Shown: piece by piece, positions 1 to 11,970 of the stretch
Numbering within the stretch: the stretch's first letter is position 1
How the letters are laid out: every line of letters begins with the position of its first letter
Source of the DNA: Trileptium ribeirensis
Lineage: Eukaryota > Nematoda > Enoplea > Enoplida > Thoracostomopsidae
NCBI GenBank assembly: GCA_030248225.1
Contig: JASANE010019462.1
Location: 18,225-82,224 of the forward strand
Reading direction: 5' to 3'
DNA length: 64,000 bases
Notes under the pieces: generated by a model
What the model saw: only the letters and a program-made list of their open reading frames with translations
What the model was told of the DNA's origin: nothing
Databases searched by the model: none
Position numbers and translations under genes: made by a program

Positions 1-2578
1 AACTTATTACTATCATCATACAGTTTTGTATAATATCCATAGTTACTTGAAATTAACATGCTATATACGTATATATAAGCTATTTGGATGTGGATTCAGA
101 GTACATTTTGTTGTGCTGTCGCTTGGGCTGCATAATGTGAATCCGTTGTTTAATATTGGGATTCTTAAGCTTAATCCATCTTTACTTTGAGGTCGGAAAT
201 TCTGGTAAAAGTTCCCACCATCTTTTAATCAGTCCTTCCAGTTTCCGGGCTCCCAACGATGTTAAACCCAAAACGTGATTACTTTACTAAAATTAAGCTT
301 GTGTTCTGAAACAATATAGCCTAATACATTCAATTAACTTTACATGAGGTCGCAAATGCATTGTATCTATAAAATATTTACAGAAATTTAAGCCAAATAT
401 GCGCAATAGCGACGTAGTCACAGACGATAACCGCAAAATTGTGGCAAAATTAAGGTATACCTGTTTTGTTAAGAACCGATTTTTCTGTAAACAGAGTTTG
501 ATTATGTGTTACGGAACTTTGGGTTTTCTGTCGGATTGAATACAGCTAATTTTGTTAATGATAGACAACCGCTTTCCAACTTTTCACTTATGCAATCGTT
601 CGAATCTTAGGAATGTGATGATTATTGAATTCTTCGATAGAGTCAAATTCATGAAAATAGTACTGCTTTAAGGCTGGACGTCTATTTCGCTGAGTGTGCC
701 TTTCGGAATAGTTGCAATGATGCAACAGAACTAACTACATGATATGATGCGCGGCTTGATGAATTGTGAAATTTGCGTTACTACATAATGTCGACATTTC
801 AACACGACAAAATATTAGCGCACTTTGACTTTTTCAGACACCACTCAGACTGTATAATTTCATGACTGAAATTCACATAATCAGGTGTTTAAGATATTTT
901 ATATACACATATATTGGGCAAATAAACGTTACCTGTGTCCATCGACCATCCTATTTTGTAGCAGCTAATGGCGAATCGCAAACCCTTGTTACGGAAGAAA
1001 TGTGGATATTTCATCCGGGTTTCGCTAACAAAAAATTAGCAAAATCAGAAACATGTACCAAAAATTACACCCTATGTTCAAACAGAATTTTGACAATTTT
1101 CTATTTGCAGGAATGCCTATCAACTTTTCATTGCTATTTGTCTCTGTTCCCAAACTAATATAACGTAATAAGGACTTCATAAATTAATCGGTCCTATGAT
1201 TTAGCTTACAGTATTTGCGAAAAAAACCAGCCTTATTCAAATCAGTTAGATTTTTGTTCGCAAAAAATTCGCTAATTTTCTTTGAAATTTCGCGAAGACA
1301 AATTGCGTGGATATGAATGGCAGAGATGTGTGTTCTTGAACAGTTTTGCACCGAATTGCGGTTAAACAAAAACGAAGTTGTTTAACCGAAATAGCAACGC
1401 AGGATAGTTGATGTGCTTGCTCTAAGTTTACTGTCGCATATATATGTTTTTGTGCTTATACTAAAATCCTATACTTAAATGTAGGATCTTCTACCTTAGT
1501 CATCTCTGTCCTAATATCATCAGTTTTCAAATACTACGTTGAGTTTGATGCGGTACAATGTAATTAAGGTCTCTTGGGCTCTATTTATAGTAGGTTACCG
1601 ATAGTAATTTTTGCTGCTGAGAATTTTTTTGGCTCACACCGCAATGACAAACTGAGCCGAACGGGGTACCAAAAACACCGTTGTATATTAAACATCGCCT
1701 GAACACAAGCTTGGTGGTTAATGGCAAAACCAATATTATTTATATACTCACATTTGTATATATGTCCGTACATATGTATGCCAGATAGGCTACATAGCTG
1801 GCTGATAGTAATCGCATATTGTCATATCATTAAATAGAATTGAAGTGAAATTTGGAACTTCACAGAATGTTTGCATTGTATATGGTTGTGTATGCCTATA
1901 TGTTTGTATGTGTATGTGTTCTATGTTTATGTACATATACATTACACACACAAACTCAATGAACTATACCAATGACATTCAATCCCGCGGGTGCTATGAC
2001 GCTGAAATAGGACGGCCGGACGACAAACATGAGCGAGAATGCAGCAATGCCAACACAAAGAACACAATGCGGTTCTTGGGTCATCGGCGTGAGACAAACC
2101 ATATCGTGTTTGCTTATATCATCATTGCTACTTGGTGGTTCGTTCCAGTCCATTTGCGAATGGTAAACTGGGAATAATGCAACTAGCAACGACAACAAAC
2201 AATCGATATAACTGCCGAGATGAACGCATTAGGTCAACATATCGGCTGATGGATAGATAGATGCAACGACCATGTGGGTTGGGTGATATCGTTGTTTGTT
2301 GTTGTTTTGGGTCATGTTCAGTTGGTGGACTTATTCGATGATGTCATCATTGGCCGCGTAATAACTCAGTTGTCGAATTTCATTCCGTGTTCGTCTTGGG
2401 TTTTACTTCAATTTGTGAGGTGTGGATGGCAAAGATGCAATATAACTTTGGACGTGCCTGTTATATCGTACGATAGTGTTTCAATATTATAGATTGGCAG
2501 TATTTGTTTAATTTTTAATATTGAAGTATTTTACATAGGCGTAAAATCCAGATTTTTCCTAGTGATCCGTGACGCTAC
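1..2578. other. AT-rich non-coding stretch
   Basis: No gene is recognised here. Open frames are short (under about 110 codons), overlap on both strands and show no family motif. Around 1886-1960 there is a TG/TA-rich low-complexity run (TATGTTTGTATGTGTATGTG type). The rest looks like intergenic or intronic DNA. Confidence 0.6.
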
Positions 2579-2878
2579 TATTTCTGAGGGACGAGTTATG
2601 TCGACGCCCCCTCCGGGGTTATTTCTGAGGGACGATTTATGTCGACGCCCCCTCAGGGGTTATTTCTGAGGGACGAGTTATGTCGACGCCCCCTCCGGGG
2701 TTATTTCTGAGGGACGAGTTATGTCGACGCCCCCTCCGGGGTTATTTCTACGATGTATGTCGACGCCCCCTCCGGGGTTATTTCTAAGGGACGAGTTATG
2801 CCGACGCCCCCTCCGGGGTTATTTCTGAGGGACAAGTTATGTCGACGCCCCCTCCGGGGTTATTTCTGGGTGGACGAG
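2579..2878. repeat. 41-bp GC-rich minisatellite, about 7 copies
   Basis: Head-to-tail copies begin at 2579, 2620, 2661, 2702, 2743, 2779 and 2820, with a partial copy from 2861. The unit starts TATTTCTGAGGGACGAGTTA and continues with TGTCGACGCCCCCTCCGGGG. Copy 5 is only 36 bp because of a small internal deletion; the others are 41 bp and differ by single bases. Each unit carries a GTCGAC palindrome and a CCCC/GGGG hairpin-capable core. It stands out sharply from the AT-rich flanks. There is no transposon signature at the edges. Confidence 0.95.
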
Positions 2879-5800
2879 CCTTCCACCATTCCCTAGATGC
2901 TGGCGCACATGCATGCGCGAATGCTGCAGTTATTGTGCATCATCAATATGAATATATAATTTCGCTTATATTAGAATATATTCTTTTTATTTAAAGCATT
3001 CTCACGGAAAATAGAGATTTGAAATTTCGAAAAATATGTATAGGAGCTTAATGTTTGAAGTCTATCAGCAGTAATAAGTTCAAAATGCACACTTTGCTTT
3101 GATTCATTGATTGAAATTTCGATACTGCTATTATACCAGTTCCGTTTGTACATTCGTTTCGTATCCATGCAATGAATTTATAAAACCTGCGAGTTTTTAG
3201 TCAGAACTGATAGTTTAGCAAAATTTCAAACTGTAGAACGATAATGTAGTATAATATATTTTTTTCGTATAAAATATTTTCATTAAAATTTATGACACTT
3301 CTAAATCACCATGCAAACCTTTTGAGCATGATGCGATCCATTTCGACGTTACCTCCCTCAGCTTAGAGGTTAGGGTTGCCACCTCACTTTTGAGTAGGTC
3401 ATGATACCATGGGCAAAAATTTGTTCCGGCCCCATATTTTTGGGGACGTGTGGAAAATATTTTTTTCCAGACGAGCTCTATCAGAACTGTGGGGGGTATC
3501 GCAACAAGGAATCATTATCACGCACCCCCTTAAAACGAAGGGTATTGGTAACAAAAAGTGGACGCGTAATGTCCGACGCATTCATATGGTGATAGCAAGA
3601 AGCGCCGTACTCTTCTCAAGAAGCCATCATAAACTCTTGATATTATTATTGTGTAATTAAAAATTATGTCTCACATTTCTATGTTTTCAAAGCGAAAACA
3701 TTGTTTGGCGTGTTTTAAATTCATCGATTGTAACCGTTTTGTTGTAAACCCTGGTTCACTTTAAACATTAATGCGGCTGTCACTGTCACGTTAGTTTGAT
3801 GCGTTTGACAATAGTAATGTAATTACGTATATATACGAAACTGGCCAAATTTAAACCTTACTGACGGTAGCTAGAATCCCACGACTGTGTCCTACTAATG
3901 GGGCTATTGGATTTTGAGGATTCAAAATCTAGCTTTCACGACTACGCTATTTAAAATATTAAGAATTGTTTAATTTATGCACGAACTGCTTAGCTAGCCC
4001 CAGGTATTTTTTTATTATTTTTCGAACTGAACTGCTAGTTTCAACCCAACGGTAACAGCGTAGCATCCAGTTGCTTTTTGAAAGAAATAGTTGTAATTCT
4101 CATGGTTGGGCCATGTAACCTTTAGGGCTCTAAGTGAAAAACGTCGCATTCTGTTCTCGATATACTGAGTCTAGGTCTTTGCTTGATATCCTATATGTCT
4201 TAGACACTGATTAAGCTGCCACCTTGCAAACCAACCTCACTTGCTGTTCTTTTTCTATGCATGTGCAGTACGACACCTAAGGGTGACATGGCCTTATTGG
4301 TTTTTAGGACAACTCGTATTATCACATGGCGAGACGATAGTTGGAGTGAGTGGAGGTGTTTGGACGCATGGGACTTATTTTGAATTTAAACGTACATTCT
4401 GTACTGATTGTAGCCCATATCTTTCCGACACCTTGTGCTATAAGCAGAACAAAAATTTCAAACTTCACAGCATTTATAGTTTTGAAATATGCCCTTTTGT
4501 ACGCTGACCCGTATTCTGTTCTGATATTCATAAAGTTGGCACTGTTTGTATTATAGTTATAGCATGTCTATCATCACGCCGCTACTTATTTAGTATCATA
4601 TAAAGACCGTCTTTACACGTCTAGTCCAACGCCTTCTACAAAAATTACCATACGTTTTCAAGACATACTAAATTGGTATATAATTTTCTGAATATAGGAA
4701 AGGAGAGTGAATCTTATGGCACTATTTGCTAGTATCATGCTATTAGGTTGAAACTGTATTGTAGCAATTTAGTAGCTATGTGATTTTGTTTCTTTAAACA
4801 GCTAACGACCTTATCGATCAAATAAACAGTAGTTCTTAATAACTCAATCTATCACGGACATTGATTAGACCCAACATTTGCCGGCTTCTAGAACCGAAAA
4901 CGTGGTTGCAGTGATTTTAGCCATTTCTTTTGACTTATCCCCTTTATGCTTGCGCGTACAAAAGTAATTGTTTTCGGTTTAAACTGACTAAAGATTTAGA
5001 AGAATGAGCAGGGCAGCTATTATTAAGGCCTGATTTTGTAGTAGCTAGCAGAAAACAGGCGCTATTATATATATTTGGTACCGATAAAGACTTAATAATG
5101 GCAATAATTCTACTTGCGGTAGTAGTGGCTACATGGGGATTTGTTTAATTACACCATGATTTCTTACCTTTGTTGATAGCACAATTCATTATTCTTCGGG
5201 TTAAGTACGTTATCGGTGATTTTATTTCTTGAATTTAGCTTTTTAATCGCGGCTTTTACGCATAGTTTTTCCTTTGATGAAATTACTTACGGACACAGGC
5301 GTACAGGTAGAACTTTTGCTTACTCTCAACCTACCCCTCGCACACCTAACTCGTAGATACTATCTATGCCACTTAAGCTGACGGTCCTAGTGCACCTGTG
5401 ATATACGTATATGAAATGTGACATAAATATATACGTAAATACATATATATGCATATATAGCTAGTTTTCGTCAGTATTTCTATACCAGTTTATATCTACC
5501 GTGGCAGGACTATATATATTTAGGTATATATATTTCTTTGGCACGACTCAATTGTCTACAGAACAATATTAGACCAAAAACATGAGTGGTTCTTTTAGGC
5601 TCGTTCAAGTTTTAGTTAGAGAACACCAATTTTGTTCGTTCGGCAGAAACTCGAATTCGTTTTATGATCGATGCATGCTATAATTATTCGAACTGACAGA
5701 ACCTTAAGAAAATTATCATCATTATTATTATTATTACCGCTAAAATGGTTAAATTTAGATTGGCACATTGACTAGATACACATGATTGGACGTCGCCTGA

Positions 5801-6040
5801 AGTACAATTATGGTTCTGTTTCTATAGCGAGTTAAGAATGAATTAAGACAGCGATTTTTGAGCTACATAGCGATGTTTGGTACATTGTAAGAGACTTAAG
5901 TTTCATTTCAGTCGTACTTTATAACAATTTTAGATTATTTCACGCTTACATAGCTGCTTTTAGCATTGAAAAACTGGTGTTGTGGAAGAATAACTGATAT
6001 TATGAGTTAAAGATGTAACAACTTACAATTTTTGGAGACA
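2879..6040. other. non-coding stretch with no recognised gene
   Basis: AT-rich DNA with TA-rich tracts (5400-5530) and a short ATT run near 5713-5737. Around 3400-3560 a GC-richer patch contains short self-complementary stretches (CCCCATATTTTTGGGG type), probably old repeat debris. No coding exon can be supported. Confidence 0.5.
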
Positions 6041-6523
6041 GTGGCGTAGCCAGATGGAGATTGCAGGAGGGCCATGCTGTTTGACCCCATCCAACAATCT
6101 TCTTCACTTCGTCGATTGATAAAAGTGAACTCCGCACTGTGGGTGTATGCACATTACAGTTGTCAATACACCCCACTCAAAAAATTGTATATATATAGTA
6201 ATTACGACAAAGATTTTACGCCCCCTAATTTGGGGTATAAAACACGCCGTGCCGTTACAAGGAAACGACGAATCATCAAGCAATTTATAGGATATGTAAG
6301 GCATCACACATGTGATCATCCCTATATTAATACATAATAACATCATACATACGTGTTAAATGTCACATGTTCTGACACGTGTGAAAATGACAGAGTAGTG
6401 ACCAATAAGGGAAGCCATGTCTAAACCACTTCAGCAAAAAAGCACGTGTATCAGCTCTGAACGCCACGTCAAACGGAGGAGAACACGTTGTATTTTTGTT
6501 AAATGCCGCTTAAGCTAAATTAT

Positions 6524-6595
6524 GGGCCCACCAGGAAATGAACACCGGGCCTTCCGCGTGCGCTACAGACGTTCTAACCATTACACCATAGACCC
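6524..6595 (-). repeat. tRNA-like head of a SINE or tRNA pseudogene
   Basis: Read on the minus strand this is a 72-nt tRNA-like sequence. It has a TGGTGTAATGGTTAGAAC box-A region, as in Asp/Glu-type tRNAs, and a degenerate box B (GGTGTTCATTTCC). The 7-nt ends GGGTCTA and TGGGCCC can pair fully if G-U pairs are allowed. The anticodon arm and T stem do not fold well, so a functional tRNA is unlikely. The sequence continues on the minus side into about 250 bp that could be a SINE body. Confidence 0.55.
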
Positions 6596-7334
6596 GCTTG
6601 AAACGGTTAGTATGCTGTGATCATATTCTAACCAGCGAATTGACGTGTCGCTAGCAGTGATTATTATTTTTGTGATCACCACAAACATATAAAATGACAA
6701 TTTTGCTCAGTTCGATTGTTTCACTTCGTTCATTCACAAAGGTTTTATAGACGCTTGTTTCGATTGATCACATAGCATAGTAAAGTTTGTTCAGCAGCCG
6801 AGGTTACCACAACTAGCAGTTACCCAATAGCGAGCTTTACAGATATATAATTATTAGTAAAGGTGTATCAGTTTCAGTGAAACACAACCTATTGCTCCAT
6901 CTGTAAACTGAATAAATCTTATGAGGGGCCGTAAGTAATTTGTAAGTTGGTTATGAATGGGACAGCGAGAGACGGCAAACCCGAACCTACAATAAATATA
7001 AAAAGGTTTTGGAAGGATAACCTACAATAAAGTGCGCTTTGACCAAGTATTAGCAATTTAAGTATTAGCAAAAACGTTGATAGTTAGAAATGGTAAATCC
7101 GTGGGTCTATTCAAAAGCATGAGTGGGTAATGGGTACGGTAAAATAACGGAGCCATTGGGTTGAGTTGGGAGGGAATATAAAATTCTACATTTACATCTG
7201 TGCAAGAATGTCATGTTCATGTTTAGAATTTTTCAAAACAATTGTCACACGCGTGTTGTTTATTCAGAATTTTGTTCACGCGCTACATGTTAGAAGCTTC
7301 ATTTGTTTTAGCATTAAGCACACATGCTTAAGTA

Positions 7335-7485
7335 ATAGTTGTAGCATAGTTAGCTGTGTATTCAGAGATTTGTACGGTCGGTCTGTCGAGATCTAAAACG
7401 AGTGCCACAGCACGAGTTTGGCGTCTAAATCTTACAACCATGCGTACAAATATTTGAATGCACGACTAGCTGTGCTACAACTAAC
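7335..7485. mobile_element. small inverted-repeat element (MITE-like), family A copy 1
   Basis: The left end, TAGTTGTAGCATAGTTAGCT followed by GTGTATTCAGAGATTTGTACG, is matched in reverse complement by the right end, GTTAGTTGTAGCACAGCTAG followed by TCGTGCATTCAAATATTTGTACG. The ends are about 40-50 bp and the loop about 60 bp, which contains ACGAGTGCCACAGCACGAG. The same ends and loop occur at 23551-23697, which makes this a dispersed non-coding family. No transposase is present. Confidence 0.65.
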
Positions 7486-7789
7486 CTCTGGCATAGTTGT
7501 GGCGCAGTTTCTGATTATATATACTATGTTACAAGTTTAGTTGTAGTAACACACTTTGTTATTGATATTAGTCACGTTCGAAATGATGTGACATTGTATT
7601 CAGTATTGTTCAGACTGTTTACTCCTCCGTATGTACATATAGGTATGACGAGGATTTTTGGGTTTATAAAAGTCACTTAATGTTACGCCTTAACTGATTA
7701 TAATTTATTTTATAACAACAACAAAAGTGTATTAATAAGCTAGCTGAAAACCATTAACTAATATGTGAGTAACGAGGTTTGTTAGACGT

Positions 7790-7955
7790 TAAGACGCTCA
7801 TTACGAATTCAAAAACTTGGCAGCTGCCGGATCACAGCAAAGGGGGGGGTGGCCCAACCCCCCGCCACACCTTGCAAGCTCAACAATTCTTCCGTAACGG
7901 CAACCAAGCTCTTTTGAATGTATTTAATTTTGAGTAGTTTGCTGCGCCACTGGGA
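7790..7955. repeat. fragment with CAGTGGCGYAGC-type end
   Basis: Read on the minus strand from about 7955, the segment starts CCAGTGGCGCAGCAAACTAC. After roughly 110 bp it reaches a G-run next to CCCAACCCCC. This terminal word recurs at 6040 and 22513 and resembles termini seen in non-autonomous DNA transposons, possibly hAT-like. Only one end is clear here. Confidence 0.3.
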
Positions 7956-8171
7956 TTACAGATATTTACGTTGATAGATCAATAGTTTACTGATGTACAT
8001 CGAATACTATGAATTATGTATAATGAAAAATATCTCGATTCATGTAATATTTGCATTCTTACCAAACTATCATAACGTATCAACAAAAACTTTTTCGAAA
8101 GGGAGCAAACTCTTCTAACACATAATATTTCATTTGACTTTGAATCCATGTTCAATGTTTTTGGCATCTTT

Positions 8172-9072
8172 GTGAAATCTTGACCTGGTATGCTGATTAC
8201 ATGGTGCTATAATTTGACTTTATTGAAATACACAACTTTGTGAGAATTTTATGCTTACGGTGCTTTCTTGTGCTCGCCTGGGTTCATACTGTATTTTAAA
8301 GTGAAATCTTGACCTGGTATGCTGATTAGGCGGTGCTATAATTTGGCTTTATTGAAATACACAACTTTGTGAGTTTTTTTATGCTTACGGTGTTTTCTTG
8401 TGCTCGCCTAAGATTATACTGTATTTTAAAGTGAAATCTTGACCTGGTATGCTGATTAGGCGGTGCTATAATTTGGCTTTATTGAAATACACAACTTTGT
8501 GAGAATTATATGCTTACGGTGCTTTCTTGTGCTCGCCTAAGTTCATACTGTATTTTAAAGTGAAATCTCGACCTGGTATGCTGATTAGGCGTGCTATAAT
8601 TTGGATTTATTGAAATACACAACTTTGTGAGAATTTTATGCTTACGGCGCTTTCTTGTGCTCGCCTAAGTTCATGCTGTATTTTAAAGTGAAATCTTGAC
8701 CTGGTATGCTGATTAGGCGGTGTTATAATTTGGCCTTATTGAATTACACAACTTTGTGTTATTTTATGCTTACGGTGCTTACTTGTGCTAGCCTAAGTTC
8801 ATACTGTATTTTAAAGTGAAATCTTGACCTGGTATGCTGATTAGGCGTGCTATAATTTGGCTTTATTGAAATACACAACTTTGTGAGAATTTTATGCTTA
8901 CGGTGTTTTCTTGTGCTCGCCTAAGTTCATACTGTATTTTAAAGTGAAATCTTGACCTGGTATGCTAATTAAGCGGTGCTATAATTTGGCTTTATTGAAA
9001 TACACAACTTTGTGAGAATTTTATGCTTATGGCGCTCTCTTGTGCTCGTCTAAGTGCATACTGTATTTTAAA
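8172..9072. repeat. 129-bp tandem satellite, 7 copies
   Basis: Seven head-to-tail units start at 8172, 8301, 8431, 8560, 8688, 8816 and 8944, each 128-130 bp. The unit begins GTGAAATCTTGACCTGGTAT, has a central CTTTATTGAAATACACAACT block, and ends near TTCATACTGTATTTTAAA. Copies differ by scattered substitutions and 1-2 bp indels, with the first and last copies the most diverged. No long open frame runs through the array. It looks like a local satellite. Confidence 0.97.
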
Positions 9073-10525
9073 GGTGGGTTTTAAAATGTGAACGTGATTT
9101 TATGCCTTAAATTTTGTGCTGGAAATTTGGTCCAAGTCAAGAATCTAGGTAAAAAGAAAATAATAGTATGTATATAAGGGGTTTTTTATGCAATTTACGT
9201 ATAGTGATGCATTGTTCACGTAGAGTGATTAAGTAAGTAAATATATGATGTTGCAGCTTGGTTTTTTAGAAATCATGACTTGGAAAAAGTGTAGAAAATC
9301 CATAATTAGTCTACTATTTAAAATCTTCTATTGAATTAGGATCATGTCAAGGCACCGCGTGACAGTTTTCATGTAAAAATTTGCATGCTAGGATGATCGT
9401 ATAAGGTTTTGCTCCTCTAAACCAGAGTCTAAGCTCTAAAACTAAGGCTACGCCCAAATTTAGCCTGAGCTGACAATGGAACATGAAATTCTTGATAAGC
9501 AGTGTGTTATTTTTTACCGCCCCACTGTTATAGAGAGAACTTGATATGATCCATTAATTGCCCAAAAATTTATCTACACAGCCTTTTAATTTGCCATATA
9601 GTTTAATCGAATCAACCATATATAAATATTAGATTATATGTTATATTTTTGAGGCAGATTAATGAGTCACGTTTCAAAATTTACTGTTCAGCAAATCCCC
9701 CCTAACGATTATATATATTATTTCAGCACTTTTTTAATTTTCTATATGGAAATGTGAGAGTCTATATATGACACATTACTTAGTTATACATGTAATGGTT
9801 TTTCGTAAAAGTAGCTTAAGCTAAGAATGAATTGACCGATTTTAATTATGATTTATTACCTACTGAAAGAATTTGTGATTTTGGGGAATTTGTACTAGTA
9901 TTTGACTTGAAATACAGCCATTCTGTCTAAAGATATTGTTCTATTTATATATTAGCTGCTTATTAATCTTTGCTCTGCTATTGAACTACAACAAGGACTA
10001 CTACTGTTGGTGTAGTAATATTTGCACTAAAACGGAAATTTATGATTGATTTATGATTTGTAAAAGTTAATGATACGTATCAGTATCGAGTCTACATACT
10101 ACTGGAATGTCATCTAATTATGACGGTTATGTTATAGATTGAGATTAAGCTGAATGGAAAAAGCCTAAGAAGGTAGCAAGCAAAGAACTAGTTTGCTGCA
10201 GTTGAAAATTTAAATATTTCGGAATTGGTTACTTTCAACGCAAACTGAAAACTTGAAACTTGATAAATAAATCGGTTTTGCTTATCTAATTTGCACAACC
10301 GGTTCTTTTGCTCTATAAAAGCGAAGACCTTGTAATATTTGGCGCTCAGTTGTTTTTGACGGTTATGCCATTCGTTCACTGTACGAAGTCACTCTGTTTC
10401 GTTGTTGTTTGTTAGTAAAGTTATGGCTTTTGAATTTCTTCTTAAAAGGAAGTATCTACAAATCATCGGGACTTACAATGGAAGTACGGACGTTTTCTTT
10501 TAGTCCCCTCTACAAGCCGATATTG
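9073..10525. other. AT-rich non-coding stretch
   Basis: No exon or repeat family can be assigned. The sequence is AT-rich with frequent stops in all frames. Confidence 0.5.
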
Positions 10526-11062
10526 GTCAATTTTGAAGATACAGTGATAATTTTGGTAGTATTCTACTCAACTCGACAAGCTGGTTCAGAATATTCTCAT
10601 TTTGACCAGACTTAAAACAAAAATTTTTTTTCGGTTTTTGGTTTCCCTGTGGCCCCCTCGTTACCTAAAAAATTCGAAAAAAAATTTTCCCGATAAATTT
10701 ATAATTTTATATATCATTCCAACCGTGTTAACGAGCTGCGTCGAAACAGCTTATCGGTTCACATGTTAATGACTTAAGCTTAGACTAGGGCATAGGATTA
10801 GCCTTATAACTGTCATTAATTCCCTAACCTTCACCGATTACTCAGCTCTTCAGAGCAGTTCGAATGATATATAAAATTATGCATTTATCGAGAAAAATTT
10901 TTTTTCGACATTTTTGAATACCAAACACCATTGAAACCCAAAAAACCGAAATAAAAATTGTATTGAATCTAACCGAGATGGATATATTCTGAAATAATAT
11001 TTCATCTGAGTCGAAATCTATGCAAATTATCACTCTGTCTGTTGCGTTAGATTTCAGCGCTT
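10526..11062. mobile_element. foldback element, family F copy 1
   Basis: Two diverged arms of about 230-250 bp face each other. The left arm runs from GTCAATTTTGAAGATACAGT to a CGATAAATTTATAATTTTAT block near 10691-10710. The right arm holds the reverse complement of that block (ATATAAAATTATGCATTTAT) near 10868-10887 and ends with ATTATCACTCTG. The centre is an AAGCTTAGACTAGGGCATAG-like segment. The same architecture recurs at 16174-16695, 44118-44587 and 48955-49820, so it is a repeat family and not chance. There is no coding capacity. Confidence 0.7.
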
Positions 11063-11920
11063 GACATGAGTGCGATAATAATTGTATGAAATTGTTCAAA
11101 GGGAAAGCTCAATCAGTGACGGCGATCAGAAGCTCATGATAGTCTCGGCCTAATCGGTTCGTCAGAGTGCGAGTGCTACCTCAAAATACAGTATTGACAA
11201 TTGCTATTTTAATTGTTGAATTTATTTGCTATGGACTAAATTAAATAACATTGCCTGATGTACAACTGTTGTCCAGGCTTAGCATAGTTTGGCAAATTTT
11301 TTCCATCGATGCTTCATTTGTCCACCCAACGGTCACTGTGTAGCTGCAGTAAGCATATTTTCGTTGTTTTGTCAACAATGAGCGTGTGCTCTCCCTCTGT
11401 CATACCACTGAGAGCTGAAAACGCTCAGTTTTGACACTGACAATAATAAAATTGGTAAAATATTTTTATTTCTGTGTCGAAATTGTTTATAGATTTTGGA
11501 CGTTGCTCATTACGGCGAAAACAATCTGGTCAATTACATTATGAGTTATAAGTGCCAATTGTGTTGCCGTTTTCAGTGCTTTGACCTAAATACTGAAGTA
11601 CCAAAGCGTATTAATTTGTGGATTTACACCTTTCCCGTTTATGTTTGACTCAACTGTATATATACTATGTAAGACCCAGCTTTGGAAATTTGGCCTTTTG
11701 TATACTTCTACAGGAAGTTATAAATATGCTACCTATCGACCACATTGAACATTAGTTTCTAAGGTTTTGGGTTCTGTTCTACTAAACCTGATGTCATAAT
11801 ATATTTCATTGCAATTAACACTGCACTAGAGCTCAATGATTTTTAAGTTATATAAGTCATATCTAATAATAAAAATTTAATTTAAATTTTTAACGTATAA
11901 CTGTTTTTCAATTTTTGCAG
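11063..11920. other. non-coding stretch
   Basis: No gene or repeat family is recognised. The last 60 bases are T-rich and could be the end of an intron leading into a possible small exon at 11921. Confidence 0.45.
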
Positions 11921-11970
11921 GCACAGCCACGTATTACCTTCTTTGTTCAAAGTTGTTGCATCGGTACATG
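11921..11970 (+). CDS. possible isolated 50-bp exon (weak)
   Basis: A strong acceptor-like context (CTGTTTTTCAATTTTTGCAG) directly precedes 11921, and ATG|GTAATA follows at 11970. In one frame the 50 bases translate to AQPRITFFVQSCCIGT without a stop. No family is recognised and no partner exon is seen nearby. The evidence is only the splice-site look, so this may be chance or an untranslated exon. Confidence 0.15.

Noticed and set aside
862..1158. 98-codon open frame
   Set aside because: No motif, no splice context, AT-rich composition. Expected by chance in 64 kb.
2579..2878. CRISPR-like regular repeat
   Set aside because: The units abut with no variable spacers, and the genome is eukaryotic. 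It is a minisatellite.
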